Positions 16,829 to 28,474 of a DNA stretch of 64,000 nt are shown here, piece after piece. The notes beneath the pieces were generated by a model. The model saw only the letters and a list, made by a program, of their open reading frames with translations, was not told where the DNA came from and searched no databases. Numbering within the stretch: position 1 is the stretch's first letter; each line of letters opens with the position of its first letter. This DNA comes from Bradyrhizobium erythrophlei (GTDB lineage Bacteria; Pseudomonadota; Alphaproteobacteria; Rhizobiales; Xanthobacteraceae), in the NCBI RefSeq assembly GCF_900129505.1, contig NZ_LT670818.1:5737001-5801000 (forward strand). Reading direction: 5' to 3'. The position numbers were made by a program, and so were the translations under genes.

Positions 16829-16972
16829 GCAAGCACCGAGGCGGAAATTGATGACACGATATTCTTCAAAAAGCGGAGCGGCGCGCTCCTAATAGGCACC
16901 CACGCGTTCTTTACCAACGCCGAACCTGCACTGGCGATCCGCCATTTGGTGCCTGCGATCTATGCGGCGTAA
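16829..16972 (+). pseudogene. ABC substrate-binding protein remnant
   Basis: The frame ASTEAEIDDTIFFKKRSGAL, then LIGTHAFFTNAEPALA and HLVPAIYAA, matches an internal block of ABC_sub_bind proteins (usually REID--F--L---AGALLVGADPFF and later RHAVPAIY). Neither the start nor the rest of the gene is present. It is one of three damaged members of this family in the window; an intact one is at 59613. Confidence 0.55.
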
Positions 16973-17154
16973 CAATCGACGCGCGCTATGGAACAAGTGA
17001 TCCGGATAGCAGTTGCCCAGCGACGAAGCCGGAGTTGACCTTTGATTTAGACGCCGCCGCCGGAGGTGCGAGTTTCACGACGGTGTATTTGAACCGACAT
17101 AGGTTCTCAAAGCGAAATCATTGAGAGACTGCAAGATCAGGGAGGAATAAGCCA

Positions 17155-17655
17155 TTGCGTGTCTTCATCCTCGCATTGTCGGTCTTGGGAATTCTCGTCA
17201 GTGCAAATTTTGCCAAAGCCGGTCCAAGCACGGCCAACCGCGACCTGTTGGCATCCGTCGATCCGGCGGCCTTTGCCCAAGAGGCAACTCAGGAAACCGA
17301 AGATCAGATAGGCCTCGACAAGGGAAAGCGTCGCGACGTGCAGCGCTGGCTAACCGGTCTCGGCTTCGATACCAAGGTCAGCGGTCGGTTCGACGAGTCG
17401 ACCCGCGCCATCATCATTCGCTGGCAGGCCGTACGCGGCTATCCCAAAACTGGCTTCCTCAACACTGCGCAGTATCAGGCGGTACAGACCGAGTCAGTCT
17501 CAGCGGCGCACGCCAGCTTCAGCAGCAGCGACAAATCCGATGACGACCGTCCGGCCCGTCGTCGCGGCGGGGGTAGTGCTCACCATCACCGCAGCGGCGG
17601 CGGTCCTGGTGGACTGATTGGCGGCGTGGTTGGCGGACTGTTCGGGCGCAGGTGA
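17155..17655 (+). CDS. secreted peptidoglycan-binding-like protein
   Basis: The 166-residue product has a signal peptide (MRVFILALSVLGILVSANFA, cleavage near AKA-G23). A PG_binding_1-like domain follows at about residues 60-105 (RRDVQRWLTGLGFDTKVSGR, then STRAIIIRWQAVRGYPKTG). A Ser/Asp-rich linker leads to a Gly/His-rich tail with GGLIGGVVGGLFGRR, possibly membrane-interacting. The start is TTG at 17155 with AGGGAGGAA upstream. It probably acts at the cell wall. Confidence 0.72.
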   Translation: MRVFILALSVLGILVSANFAKAGPSTANRDLLASVDPAAFAQEATQETEDQIGLDKGKRRDVQRWLTGLGFDTKVSGRFDESTRAIIIRWQAVRGYPKTGFLNTAQYQAVQTESVSAAHASFSSSDKSDDDRPARRRGGGSAHHHRSGGGPGGLIGGVVGGLFGRR

Positions 17656-17840
17656 CCGACAAATTGTACGAAGCGTGAGTTCTCAAACTTCTTCGGTCTA
17701 CGCGATCAGGAGTTCCTCGGGGCGCCGATGCGGGCTGCGACTTGATCGTATGACATAGATGCCCCCAATCGCCGACTGGGGCGGGCCAGTAGTTTTTTCG
17801 AAACCAATAGACCCGCCCCTGTACTCGCGCCCTCACTCCA

Positions 17841-18098
17841 TTACTTGGTGCAAGTCTTGTCGGCCGTCAAAGCTGTTTCCGCTGATGCATGCGTCGGATG
17901 AGCGGCACCGATAACCTTCATGTTGCCACCAGCGGCAGGCTGGGCATTGACAACTTGACATTTCATCGTCGCGGTATCCTGAGCCACGTAGAACGAGGAA
18001 GCACCTGATGGCGGCGCTTGACCGACAGTTTTGTCCTGCGCGAACGAAGGTGCAGTGAATGCGAGAATAGCAGCTGTCGCTAAAAGAAAGTTCTTCAT
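17841..18098 (-). CDS. small periplasmic protein
   Basis: The 85-residue product begins MKNFLLATAAILAFTAPSFA, a signal peptide cleaved after AQ or FA near residue 20. The mature 65 residues contain two cysteines (MKCQVVNAQ and DKTCTK) that may pair, and end in ALTADKTCTK. I know this family as an unannotated secreted protein of Bradyrhizobium. It stands alone. Confidence 0.65.
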   Translation of the reverse strand: MKNFLLATAAILAFTAPSFAQDKTVGQAPPSGASSFYVAQDTATMKCQVVNAQPAAGGNMKVIGAAHPTHASAETALTADKTCTK

Positions 18099-18431
18099 GG
18101 TGTCTACCAGTTGACGTGCGTCCGGTATTGGACAGGAGGCAAAGAGAGCCAGCCGATAAAGGTTCCAGCGATAATGGATTTGTTTTTTGTCGCCTCACCG
18201 AAGACTGCAGTCCTTTTGCTGAGTGGATTACTGCTACGATCCAATCCAACCGCAAGCTCGAATACGGCCTATTCGGGAATTGCGCGCCGCGTGATCAGGG
18301 GTGAGGTCTCAATCTGCGCTTTCTTGAATAGACGCGCATCACGCGATTAATCGCATTTGCGGGTCGGCTCGTGGAACCATTTGCTCATGAGCCTATTGGC
18401 TTCCTGACGCAATCCCTTTTGGAGAGACACC
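18099..18431. other. intergenic, no feature seen
   Basis: No supported reading frame. The segment must contain promoters for the two flanking divergent genes. A ggaac at about 18375 could belong to an EcfG-type promoter, but no matching -10 element was found at the right spacing. Confidence 0.3.
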
Positions 18432-18761
18432 ATGAAAAATCTCGCAATCTACCTAGCAGCCGGCGCAAGTGCGCTCTTCATGACTGCTGCTTCGGCTGCA
18501 CCGCTTTCCGCTGATGTGTCAGTCGCACCGGAGAGCAACATTCAATACGTTCGCATGGTCTGCAATGAAAATGGCCGTTGCTGGCGCGAACGTAGTGAAC
18601 GCCGTGTCATCATCCGTGAGCCCGATGATTCGTACGCATACGCCCCTCGTGAGCGTTATATCGAGCGCCGTGGCTATGAAGGTCGTGGCTATGAAGAACG
18701 TGGCGGTATCGGCTTCCGCGCTCCCGGCGTGAGCGTGGGCATCGGCACCGACCGCTATTGA
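18432..18761 (+). CDS. secreted protein with VCN-NGRCWRE motif
   Basis: The 109-residue product starts with a signal peptide (MKNLAIYLAAGASALFMTAA, cleavage near SAA-P). The mature part has MVCNENGRCWRERSERRVII, then a Tyr/Arg-rich stretch with GYEGRGYEERG. The C-x6-CW core resembles the GWVCN-WGRCWW core of the proteins at 50554-50865 and 58818-59138. GGAGAG precedes the ATG. Probably periplasmic or surface-exposed; function unknown. Confidence 0.68.
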   Translation: MKNLAIYLAAGASALFMTAASAAPLSADVSVAPESNIQYVRMVCNENGRCWRERSERRVIIREPDDSYAYAPRERYIERRGYEGRGYEERGGIGFRAPGVSVGIGTDRY

Positions 18762-19102
18762 AGAGGTCACGCGCAAAGGCCGTGGAGGATTCTGCGGCTT
18801 CTTGTGGTTACGCGCGGCTAAACAACCAGAAACCCTTCATGACCAGCGCAGCTGTTCGGGAATGATATCCAAATCGACCGCGTTTGTAGCGCCGCTATCT
18901 ACGAGGAAATAGGGGATCGGCTGCGTATCGCCCTGACAAGCGAGCGCAGCCGATTGCCACAACGTATGATGATGTTGGTCGAAGAGCTTCGTGGCCGATT
19001 GCATCAGCCGTACTTCGCGCCAAAACCGAAATCGCAGTAAACTTATCGAATTTATGCAGACGGCAGCAGATCCTGCGTTTGTCAAAACGCCGAGGTGACG
19101 AA
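18762..19102. other. intergenic, no feature seen
   Basis: No reading frame with coding character on either strand. It lies between a secreted-protein gene and the GlsB/YeaQ gene and presumably carries the latter's promoter. Confidence 0.3.
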
Positions 19103-19408
19103 ATGAATATGTCGAGTGAAGGCCTGTTGGTGATATTGTTTATTGGTCTCATCGCAGGCTGGTTGGCAGGTCAAATCGTACGTGGAACCGGCTTTGGGAT
19201 CGTTGGTGACCTCCTTGTGGGGATTGTGGGCGCCTTTATAGGAAGTTGGTTATTGCCTCAGCTAGGCATCCATCTCGGTACGGGAGTGATCAGTGCAATC
19301 GTCAACGCTACCATCGGTGCGATATTGCTCCTCCTCGTGGTGCGACTCTTTCGAGGTGGTGGCGGGTGGGGAAGCAGGTGGAGCGGCGGCTGGGGTCGGC
19401 ACTGGTGA
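19103..19408 (+). CDS. GlsB/YeaQ/YmgE-family membrane protein
   Basis: The 101-residue protein has three membrane helices, the first ending in FIGLIAGWLAGQIVRGTGFG, which is the family signature, then GDLLVGIVGAFIGSWLL and ISAIVNATIGAILLLLVVRL. The C-terminal tail is Gly/Trp-rich (GGGGWGSRWSGGWGRHW), longer than usual. Members are small inner-membrane proteins, often stress-induced and once called transglycosylase-associated. The ATG at 19103 follows GAGGTGACGAA. Confidence 0.85.
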   Translation: MNMSSEGLLVILFIGLIAGWLAGQIVRGTGFGIVGDLLVGIVGAFIGSWLLPQLGIHLGTGVISAIVNATIGAILLLLVVRLFRGGGGWGSRWSGGWGRHW

Positions 19409-19656
19409 CGTAAACCCCCGGCTGGCCGGAATCGATCGGGGACGTGGAAAACTGGGGTCAACTTTGGCTGACCAATTGGGTCCGCGGTACCCATCGAGCT
19501 AATCGCTCCATGTCGTCTATTTGGCACTTTTCGCATCTATTGTGTGTCGCTCACCGTGCATACTGGGTATACAATCAGAACTATCTCCCGGCAGCGGTTG
19601 GGCACGCCCGAGACTGAGAGTTCGGTAGATTCCCGCCCCTACGAGGGGGGCCACCC

Positions 19657-20712
19657 ATGTTCAGAAACATGTTCAGAAAGCAGTTCCCCAAGGTCCAGGA
19701 TGCCTGGACACTTGCGCACGCTATCGTCGACACGGTTCGAGAACCTCTCATTGTGCTTGATCAGGAACTTCGTGTCGTTGCCGCGAGCCGATCTTTCTAT
19801 CTGACGTTCAAAGTCAATGCCGCCGACACGCAGGGCAAACTTCTGTATGACCTCGGAGACGGTCAATGGGATATTCCGAAGCTTCGTTTGTTGCTTGGAA
19901 AAATCCTTCCCGAGCAGGGAGCCATGGAAGACTATGAAGTCGAGCACGATTTTCCGCGCATCGGCCAGCGCACGATGCTCCTGAATGCCCGTAAAATTTT
20001 CTCTGAGAAGGGCTCACACACCACAATCCTGCTTGGCATTGAAGACGTTACCCAAAAACGCGCACTGGAAAAAGAAAAAGATGATTTGATACGTCAGAAG
20101 GAGATGTTGCTGGAAGAGCTGGAACATCGTGTAGTCAACAGCTTGCAAATCATTGCCAGCATAATCATGCTGAAGGCAAGAGCAGTAGAGTCAGAAGAAA
20201 CGCGCCGTCACCTAGAAGACGCTCACAACCGGGTCATCTCCGTTGCCACCGTTCAAAAGCACCTCCACGGCTCTGCTGCCAACTCGATTATCGAAATGGA
20301 GCCGTATCTTGCGACGCTCTGCAAGGCGCTGGCGCAATCGATGATTGGTGACAATCGGCCGATTTCGATCAAATTCAACGGTAAAGGGGGAAGTTGCAAA
20401 AGGCGAGATGCTGAGAGCATCGGTCTAATAGTCACCGAGCTCGTCATCAATTCTCTCAAGCACGCATTCAACGCATCAACAAAGGACGGCGAGATCAAGG
20501 TTTCCTACGACGTATCGGGCACCGATTGGCAGCTTGCGGTCTCTGACAACGGCTCCGGCAAACCTGACGGCGTGTTCGCTCAACCGAAAACCGGACTCGG
20601 TACCGGCGTTGTTAAAGCGTTGTCAAAGCAGCTTGATGCTCAAGTGCTGACCGTGAGCGGAGCGTTGGGGACAAAAGTTTCGATTACTCACGCCACTTTT
20701 GCAGCTGCGTAA
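19657..20712 (+). CDS. PAS-containing HWE/HisKA_2 sensor histidine kinase
   Basis: The 351-residue soluble kinase has a PAS domain (about 20-130: REPLIVLDQELRVVAASRSF to GIEDVTQKR), a coiled linker, the phospho-acceptor box LLEELEHRVVNSLQIIASII with His157, and an HATPase domain with TELVINSLKHAF (N box) and VSDNGSGKPDG (G1). This is the family used in alphaproteobacterial light and general-stress sensing. There is no membrane segment, so the stimulus is intracellular. No adjacent response regulator was found, so its partner lies elsewhere. Confidence 0.9.
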   Translation: MFRNMFRKQFPKVQDAWTLAHAIVDTVREPLIVLDQELRVVAASRSFYLTFKVNAADTQGKLLYDLGDGQWDIPKLRLLLGKILPEQGAMEDYEVEHDFPRIGQRTMLLNARKIFSEKGSHTTILLGIEDVTQKRALEKEKDDLIRQKEMLLEELEHRVVNSLQIIASIIMLKARAVESEETRRHLEDAHNRVISVATVQKHLHGSAANSIIEMEPYLATLCKALAQSMIGDNRPISIKFNGKGGSCKRRDAESIGLIVTELVINSLKHAFNASTKDGEIKVSYDVSGTDWQLAVSDNGSGKPDGVFAQPKTGLGTGVVKALSKQLDAQVLTVSGALGTKVSITHATFAAA

Positions 20713-20749
20713 TTTAGCTTTTCATTCTCCGCCCACTTCCGAGCCCTGC

Positions 20750-21088
20750 ATGCTCCCCGTTCAGCCTCGCTACCGTCCGACCGTCGGCCAACTGGCCAAA
20801 GCCCACACGTTCCGCTTTCTGACAATGATCGCGGCGTGGGCGCTGATCTTCGCCGCCTTCATCTACCATCCAGAGTGGATCCGCGGGTCGCTGCGCTTCT
20901 TGACGCACTCGATCGAAACCGTCGGCGATCAAGTGCCAGAACCTTGGGGCGCGCGGCTCGAGATCATGCTCCGAGAGCTGGGCGGAATTATCTGGCTTCA
21001 AATTGCGGTTGCAATCGTGGTGCTTCGGCTGATCATCTGGGTGCCGTTCCACCTTTGGCGATTGAGCCGAGATCGCAAGCATTACTGA
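20750..21088 (+). CDS. two-helix membrane protein
   Basis: The 112-residue product starts MLPVQPRYRPTVGQLAKAHT. Two membrane helices (FLTMIAAWALIFAAFIYH and WLQIAVAIVVLRLIIWV) flank a periplasmic loop of about 50 residues. The C-terminus is basic (FHLWRLSRDRKHY). The ATG at 20750 lies 38 bp after the kinase stop, so it could belong to the same transcript. The ribosome site is weak. Function unknown. Confidence 0.58.
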   Translation: MLPVQPRYRPTVGQLAKAHTFRFLTMIAAWALIFAAFIYHPEWIRGSLRFLTHSIETVGDQVPEPWGARLEIMLRELGGIIWLQIAVAIVVLRLIIWVPFHLWRLSRDRKHY

Positions 21089-21147
21089 TTGCTGATCGGC
21101 GCGGCTCGGCGCGGGCCACGACCTCGCGGACGCATAGTTGAACAGCG

Positions 21148-21240
21148 TCAGCTCTTTCGATTTAGCGCCCAGAGTGAACATGCCGCAACAAGCGCAATTA
21201 CTGCGCCTGCAATGGCGGTAACGGCAGCGATCTCTTGCAT
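21148..21240 (-). CDS. 30-residue membrane peptide
   Basis: The frame from the ATG at 21240 gives MQEIAAVTAIAGAVIALVAA followed by CSLWALNRKS: one hydrophobic helix with a short basic end. No good ribosome site was found. It is listed for its regular hydrophobic pattern only. Confidence 0.35.
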   Translation of the reverse strand: MQEIAAVTAIAGAVIALVAACSLWALNRKS

Positions 21241-21744
21241 TATCAGCCCGGAAGGTGCCGCACATATCTGCACGATCCTTGTGTAGCTCGCGGGCCGGCA
21301 GATTCCATTAAATTCGGTTTTAGGACCACGGCTCTTCCATCCGCGGAGTCCAAGACACCGAGTCCCAAGCCGATTTGATGAAAAGCGATCGGCCGGCCGG
21401 CGCCTATTCGGAATCGACAATTGCAGACGTTCGATGTGGCATGTCGGTCGATATTGAATGTTGGATGCTGAATGCCGGCCTTAGTTCGCTTCACTACCTC
21501 GCAGACGCATCGCACGGCTACGCGGCTAAGGGTAGGCGATCTTCGCGGTGGGGAATGAAGGTCGGGTGGGATCCGGACAACGGCCACGCTCAACACGGCG
21601 CGGTTTGGGAGGCGACACTTTGCAAGAAAATGCAAAAGTCAGCCATCACGCCGCGAAAGGCAGCTGACGAAAATAAAGACGAGCGGCGGGCCCGGCCAGA
21701 AGTTGGATCGGCTCTAAACGGTCGCGGGCCAAGGGCGCGCAACG
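21241..21744. other. non-coding stretch
   Basis: No gene supported. It lies downstream of the gene-C tail. Open frames here have no start signal, no homology to window genes and a composition like random sequence. Confidence 0.3.
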
Positions 21745-21895
21745 TTATCTTTCCCGCACCAGCTTGCGGCGGCCCCAATGGTGCTCTTTCCGATCGGGAT
21801 GAAATAGGCGCTCGACGTCGCGATTGAGGGCTCGCATGACAGCTATCCGCGCGAACATGGTAGGTCCGCCGGACGTCGCGACCAGGATCAGCGCC
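21745..21895 (-). pseudogene. module gene C, C-terminal remnant
   Basis: The frame reads LILVATSGGPTMFARIAVMR, then ALNRDVERLFHPDRKEHHWG and RRKLVRER with stop at 21745. This matches the second half of gene C at 3331-3627 (LLLVAESGGPTMFARIGVMR ... THWGKRKLARDQ). The first half and the whole of gene B are missing. It follows the A-gene copy, keeping the A-then-C order. Confidence 0.65.
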
Positions 21896-21942
21896 TCCCG
21901 GCCTCAAATCCTAGCCGCATTGCCCGGGCGCGCCCAGCCCGT

Positions 21943-22394
21943 TTAGCTCTCATGCTTGTCGCGCATCCGCCATGTGGGCGGGGCATAGACATGATTTTCG
22001 GTGCCGCCGATATCGATCGTTTCGCCACAGAAGCACCGCGACCGGCCATCCGCCGATTGCGTCGGCATCCTGCAGCCCTTGTCCCACATGGCATATTTCC
22101 AAGAGGTCCAGGCGACCGAGCGGCGGTATTCGTCGAAATCGGTCTGCGAGCACTTCGGAAGATATTCGTTCCAGGCGGCTTCGAATTCAGTTCGTGCTGT
22201 TCGAAGGTTTGGGCCGTGCCGGCGACGTGGCGGCCATGGTGCGATGGCGGATAATGGCCGTAGTCCCAACGCCACTGGTCGACATCGACCGGGACGCCGG
22301 CGCGGATCGCGATCGTGCCCACGTGCACGTCGCCGTAATGGACGTGCCGGCAGTCTTGGCGTTCTCGATATCGGCGGCGGGTGAGAGCGAGCAT
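21943..22394 (-). pseudogene. module gene A, copy 2, frameshifted
   Basis: The first frame gives MLALTRRRYRERQDCRHVHY, GDVHVGTIAIRAG and VAGTAQTFE. At about 22205 the coding signal shifts by one base to TARTEFEAAWNEYLPKCS, continuing through KYAMWDKGCRMPTQSADGRS and CFCGETIDIGG to a stop at 21943. One lost base in the gaacagcacg stretch explains it. The C-terminal CFCGE part, missing in copy 1, suggests a small metal-binding end. Confidence 0.65.
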
Positions 22395-22594
22395 GCGTGC
22401 AGCGCTACCAAGCATTATTCAGTTTGGGGGCGCTGTGCGTTTCGGCCAGCTGGCAAGGGCGCCCGGCGCCGATCGGCCTTTCAAGATCTGGTGGGGGTCA
22501 GTTTGATTGTGGCAGACTGACACATTGGAAAACGGGCGAGTCGGGGCGCATATTTGGATTAATTGGCGGCAGGGCGTCTTGAAGGAGGGGACCA

Positions 22595-22768
22595 ATGTCT
22601 AAGTCGGACGATCTTAGAAAAGAAGCAAAGGAAGCCGGAAAGCGCGGCGACAAAACTAAATCGCTAAAAGAAGGCGCGCGCGAGCGTAAGCGCGAGAAGG
22701 CCCTAAACGATATGGCGGACAATGAGGATTGGCTAGACGGGAAACCGAAGCCGAAAGCTTCCAAGTGA
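22595..22768 (+). CDS. 57-residue highly charged protein
   Basis: The product starts MSKSDDLRKEAKEAGKRGDK and ends DNEDWLDGKPKPKASK. Nearly half of the residues are charged, with alternating Lys/Arg and Glu/Asp, typical of a disordered or single-helix protein. GAAGGAGGGG ends five bases before the ATG, one of the best ribosome sites in the window. Possibly nucleic-acid or stress associated, but unproven. Confidence 0.62.
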   Translation: MSKSDDLRKEAKEAGKRGDKTKSLKEGARERKREKALNDMADNEDWLDGKPKPKASK

Positions 22769-22876
22769 CACACCCCAAAGCGTTCTAGGGAACCCCCAAC
22801 CAGTTCGCCAACTCTTGAGCCTGGGTAGCAGTGTAGAGCACCCTGATAACGAAGAGCGCGGGCTCAGGTCCGCGCC

Positions 22877-23068
22877 TCAGTTGTTTGGTGGCCTGTCGTG
22901 CTTTGCAAAGAACAACCCGCGCAGGTCAGTCGCATTACGCAAAATGCCGGCTTTCTTCAAAGCCTCCGATCTCTCTTGCCCTGGCGGCATCAAACGAGCC
23001 TTTTCGAGAGCCTCGATAGCTCTAGCGTCCCAACTTATGGCGTCGTTGGAGGGCTGATCTTTTTTCAC
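22877..23068 (-). CDS. 63-residue protein of a Bradyrhizobium-type family
   Basis: The product starts at GTG with MKKDQPSNDAISWDARAIEA and continues ARLMPPGQERSEALKKAGIL and DLRGLFFAKHDRPPNN. It is helical with a GQERSEALKKAG turn that I recognise from many small unannotated proteins in Bradyrhizobium. No membrane or secretion signal. Function unknown. Confidence 0.62.
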   Translation of the reverse strand: MKKDQPSNDAISWDARAIEALEKARLMPPGQERSEALKKAGILRNATDLRGLFFAKHDRPPNN

Positions 23069-23567
23069 GGGAGGCGCCCTATTCCGGAGAACAAAGCGGG
23101 TGTCTCATCCGCAAGGCGACGGCACTTGATGATCTGACCTTGAACCCCGATAAGGTGGTCTAAAACGTTCATTGGTGGGCTCCATCGTCAGGCGGGAGCG
23201 CAACATTTACGCTGGCGCCGACCGTCGGATCATTGGTGTTTGTGCCGCGCGCCGCTGGCGACCACTTCGAGGCGGACTTTTTGTTCCAACAGTCTTGGGA
23301 GTGCTCGACGCAATTGGTAGATTGAAGCGAGAGGCCCATCGCTGCTCGAAGCGCCTTTGAGGGTGAATTGGAATAATACTCATTGGGCTGAAGCTCCCGC
23401 TCCGGATCGCCCCAACACCAAATGAACTCAAGGGCTAAAAGGTCCCCCGCATCACGCCGATGTGCGGATCCCAACCTTTCGGTGGCCGCGCACTTGAGTC
23501 AGTTTTACGGAGTTCCGGTCCGGGACCGAACCCACAAACAAGCCAAACGCTCATATTGTCCCGGGCG
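23069..23567. other. non-coding stretch
   Basis: No reading frame is convincing. A minus-strand open frame of about 100 codons exists (23169-23474), but it has no ribosome site, no recognisable motif and mixed composition. A gggagcgcaac string at 23189 loosely recalls the 15087 repeat. Confidence 0.3.
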
Positions 23568-23762
23568 ATGTCGATGACCGACGAGTGGAACGAAACACTG
23601 CGGTGCCCCAAGTGCGGCAACACGGGGATGGCTAGTCTGTCCCAGGGCGACGACGCCGACATTCCAGCGGTTCAAAGCGTTCCGGATGGCTTCAAGGTCG
23701 TCGCCACCTTATACGGTCCCGATTTCCATTGCACGACGTGTAACATCCCGGTGGTGCCATAG
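23568..23762 (+). CDS. small zinc-ribbon protein
   Basis: The 64-residue product starts MSMTDEWNETLRCPKCGNTG and ends DFHCTTCNIPVVP. The two CxxC pairs (CPKC and CTTC) are separated by about 36 residues containing VQSVPDGFKVVATLYG. This fits a one-zinc ribbon. Two starts, 23568 and 23574, are possible; neither has a strong ribosome site. Unknown partner. Confidence 0.65.
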   Translation: MSMTDEWNETLRCPKCGNTGMASLSQGDDADIPAVQSVPDGFKVVATLYGPDFHCTTCNIPVVP

Positions 23763-23768
23763 GTCGCC

Positions 23769-23936
23769 TCAGTTGGCGGCCGTACCCGGCAGCAGCTTGA
23801 TCGGTCCCGTCATCGGTGCCGAGCAGTCGCGCGACAGGCCGTCGGTCAGCGCCGCGGCGATATCCTCCAGCGGCGGATTGTGCTGACTGGCCAGAATCGT
23901 CGAGCCCGTGGTCGCGAGGTAACCCGACCCTGATTC
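23769..23936 (-). pseudogene. C-terminal remnant of an unidentified gene
   Basis: The frame reads SGYLATTGSTILASQHNPPL, then EDIAAALTDGLSRDCSAPMT and LLPGTAAN with a stop at 23769. The composition and high GC at third positions look like real coding sequence, but no start is present and the upstream part runs into the next gene's tail. I cannot name the family. Confidence 0.35.
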
Positions 23937-23939
23937 CGT

Positions 23940-24239
23940 TCAAATTGGTCTCATGCCCGACCGCCGCCACCGGCCTACACGATGCTCGGGCACTGGATCC
24001 CCCGCGATATCACAGCGGGTTTGGATTTCGGTAGCGATCTCCTCCGAAACGTCATCCGACCAATGTTCAAGCGTGTTGAAAGCGATTACGCGAACCGGGT
24101 CGTTAAATTGCCCAGTCAAGAAGTCATTGATGATGGCTTCGACGTCCGCGCGCTCGACCTCGGTTTCGCGGTAGACACGGCCAGTGCGAAAGCGATCAAC
24201 CACTAGGTAAACGGTTTGATCCGCGCCATAGGGCACCAT
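23940..24239 (-). CDS. conserved hypothetical protein with altered C-terminus
   Basis: The product starts MVPYGADQTVYLVVDRFRTG, continues VYRETEVERADVEAIINDFL and VIAFNTLEHWSDDVSEEIAT, and ends GDPVPEHRVGRWRRSGMRPI. The first 80 residues match a family I know from Bradyrhizobium (alpha/beta, cytosolic). The last 15 residues are Arg-rich and unlike the family, which suggests the end was replaced at a junction with the remnant at 23769-23936. Function unknown. Confidence 0.6.
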   Translation of the reverse strand: MVPYGADQTVYLVVDRFRTGRVYRETEVERADVEAIINDFLTGQFNDPVRVIAFNTLEHWSDDVSEEIATEIQTRCDIAGDPVPEHRVGRWRRSGMRPI

Positions 24240-24340
24240 TCTTGGAGACCAGCCAGAACTCGGCATAACGCGCACTCCGCAACAAAAACCGAACAGGGTT
24301 CCAATTCCGCGCCGAGCATATCGTTCCGGTCAAAAAAGTA

Positions 24341-24363
24341 AGGCCCCGAATCGCTCCGGGGCC
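24341..24363 (-). terminator. intrinsic terminator
   Basis: On the minus strand an AGGCCCCG/CGGGGCCT stem with a seven-base loop is followed by TTACTTTTTTG. It ends the minus-strand transcript of the genes at 24483-24945 and lies about 120 bp after the last of them. Confidence 0.65.
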
Positions 24364-24482
24364 TCGTGACTGCTGCTGACGTACATCTGGCCAGGCGCGG
24401 CTGGCGGTGCCTTGCCACTTAGTTGTCGACAAAAATTGATGCCGGACCTCGACGATGGGCGGCGCAGGCCGATCATATCGTT

Positions 24483-24677
24483 TCAGCCGCGTTCGGACTT
24501 TCTCGCGGGGCCTCCCACAATCAGCCGATAGTTCGGGATCCAAGCCGTATTCCAGCTCTCCAAAGTCGCCTCGCAGACAGCGCATTCAAAGCTGCTCATC
24601 TGCCGATTAGGTGCCATCACCTGTGTTCGGCGATAGATCGCCCCACAACTGCATGACCGATGGCCCGTCTCTGACAT
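24483..24677 (-). CDS. small zinc-ribbon protein
   Basis: The product contains SCSCGAIYRRTQVMA, then SFECAVCEATLESWNTAWIP and NYRLIVGGP. The CxC and CxxC pairs about 25 residues apart make a zinc ribbon. I recognise ECAVC-ATLESWN as a Bradyrhizobium family. The start is either ATG 24677 or 24704; the latter would overlap the gene upstream. It probably forms an operon with 24688-24945, ending at the terminator near 24350. Confidence 0.65.
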   Translation of the reverse strand: MSETGHRSCSCGAIYRRTQVMAPNRQMSSFECAVCEATLESWNTAWIPNYRLIVGGPARKSERG

Positions 24678-24687
24678 GCTGGTTCGG

Positions 24688-24945
24688 CTAATATCGACGC
24701 GCAAGCATTCGCTTCAATTCGGACGCGGCGTAGTCCTCCCGCTCCCTTTTGAAGCGCTGCTGATGCGCCTTGAAGCGGGCAACACGACGCGCGATCTCCT
24801 CGCGCTCCGATCCCGTCCAATTCATCGATGGCAGGCGGTTGGGTTCGACGACGGTACGTGGCACCAACGGTTCAACGCGAACGCTCTTCGCAAACGCCAT
24901 CGTCTCTTCGACGAGCGCATCGAGATTGGCTTTCCAATCGAGCAT
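24688..24945 (-). CDS. conserved helical protein of unknown function
   Basis: The 85-residue product starts MLDWKANLDALVEETMAFAK, continues VRVEPLVPRTVVEPNRLPSM and ends HQQRFKREREDYAASELKRM and LARRY. It is helical at both ends with a Pro-rich middle. GGGGGAAATTGCC precedes the ATG at 24945. The gene is familiar from Bradyrhizobium relatives, without known function. First gene of a two-gene unit. Confidence 0.68.
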   Translation of the reverse strand: MLDWKANLDALVEETMAFAKSVRVEPLVPRTVVEPNRLPSMNWTGSEREEIARRVARFKAHQQRFKREREDYAASELKRMLARRY

Positions 24946-25173
24946 GGCAATTTCCCCCAAAACCCGACTCTACCGGCACAAGTCGAATGTTGCCATGCGG
25001 CAAGTTAGAGGTGTGGATAACTTTGGAGACCCGACGGCGGCGACAGCCGAGCGCATGCAGCGCGGCTCGTTGGGCGTTCGGCGTGCCCACCCTACCTCCT
25101 CCGACTGGCACATCAACGCGGGGGGCGGCGGCTCGCGCCAAGGCTTGGCGACAGCGCCATTGGTGGCTGGTCG

Positions 25174-25362
25174 CTAGGAACTTTCAGGGCGGCTCATAGG
25201 TCTTGGGCCAATGGCCAACAGGCCGAACAAAGCTCGGTTGCCCTGATATCTGGCCTCAGCGCGACTCTTTGCCTGGCCCTGCATTACGCACACGCCGTCC
25301 CTCTGGTACACTTGCCACTCCCAATCGGCGGGGCGGTGCTCAATGATGACAACCTCGAACAT
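25174..25362 (-). CDS. conserved 62-residue protein
   Basis: The product starts MFEVVIIEHRPADWEWQVYQ and continues VCVMQGQAKSRAEARYQGNR and ALFGLLAIGPRPM. A beta-hairpin with the WEWQV motif is followed by a helix with ARYQGNRALF. This is a very common small Bradyrhizobium family of unknown role. Cytosolic. No strong ribosome site. Confidence 0.65.
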   Translation of the reverse strand: MFEVVIIEHRPADWEWQVYQRDGVCVMQGQAKSRAEARYQGNRALFGLLAIGPRPMSRPESS

Positions 25363-25744
25363 TCAAAAAGCATATCGCCACCCCCAAAACATGCCATTGA
25401 GATGGATCAAACACGTTTACCCAAGGCTGCGAGGCCCCCGGGGTCCGAAGTTGGGGACATGGCGGACATGGCCGGTCGGGTCGGCGACTTCGCCTTTTGA
25501 ACCGATTCGGACATCCGGGGGGCAACAACTTTGCTTGGGAAGTTTGCAGATCATGTGTTTCCGGGAAGGCTGTTCTCTAAATTTTACAAAACCGACGGAA
25601 CCATTCGCTCCGGCGCGAATATGCATTTACCCGGATAGTGTTCGGAGGGACTCCTTTAGCCGTGGTCCCCGGGAAGAAGAGGCTTCGATAGCCGCGGTTC
25701 TCGCGCGATCGATCAGCTAAGCTGGGAGCTACCGGGGAGACGCC
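25363..25744. other. intergenic before the hybrid kinase
   Basis: No gene supported. Around 25440-25500 the minus strand could encode a GHVRHVPNFGP-like string that I know as a decayed repeat from related genomes. The last part carries the kinase promoter and the ribosome site GGGGAGACGCC before 25745. Confidence 0.35.

Positions 25745-28474
<2,730 letters not shown>

Noticed and set aside
18371..18420. EcfG-type general stress promoter
   Set aside because: A GGAAC box is present but no CGTT at 16-17 bp, so the pair needed for a call is missing.
23169..23474. 101-codon minus-strand frame
   Set aside because: No ribosome site, no motif and no relative in the window; listed only as part of a non-coding stretch.
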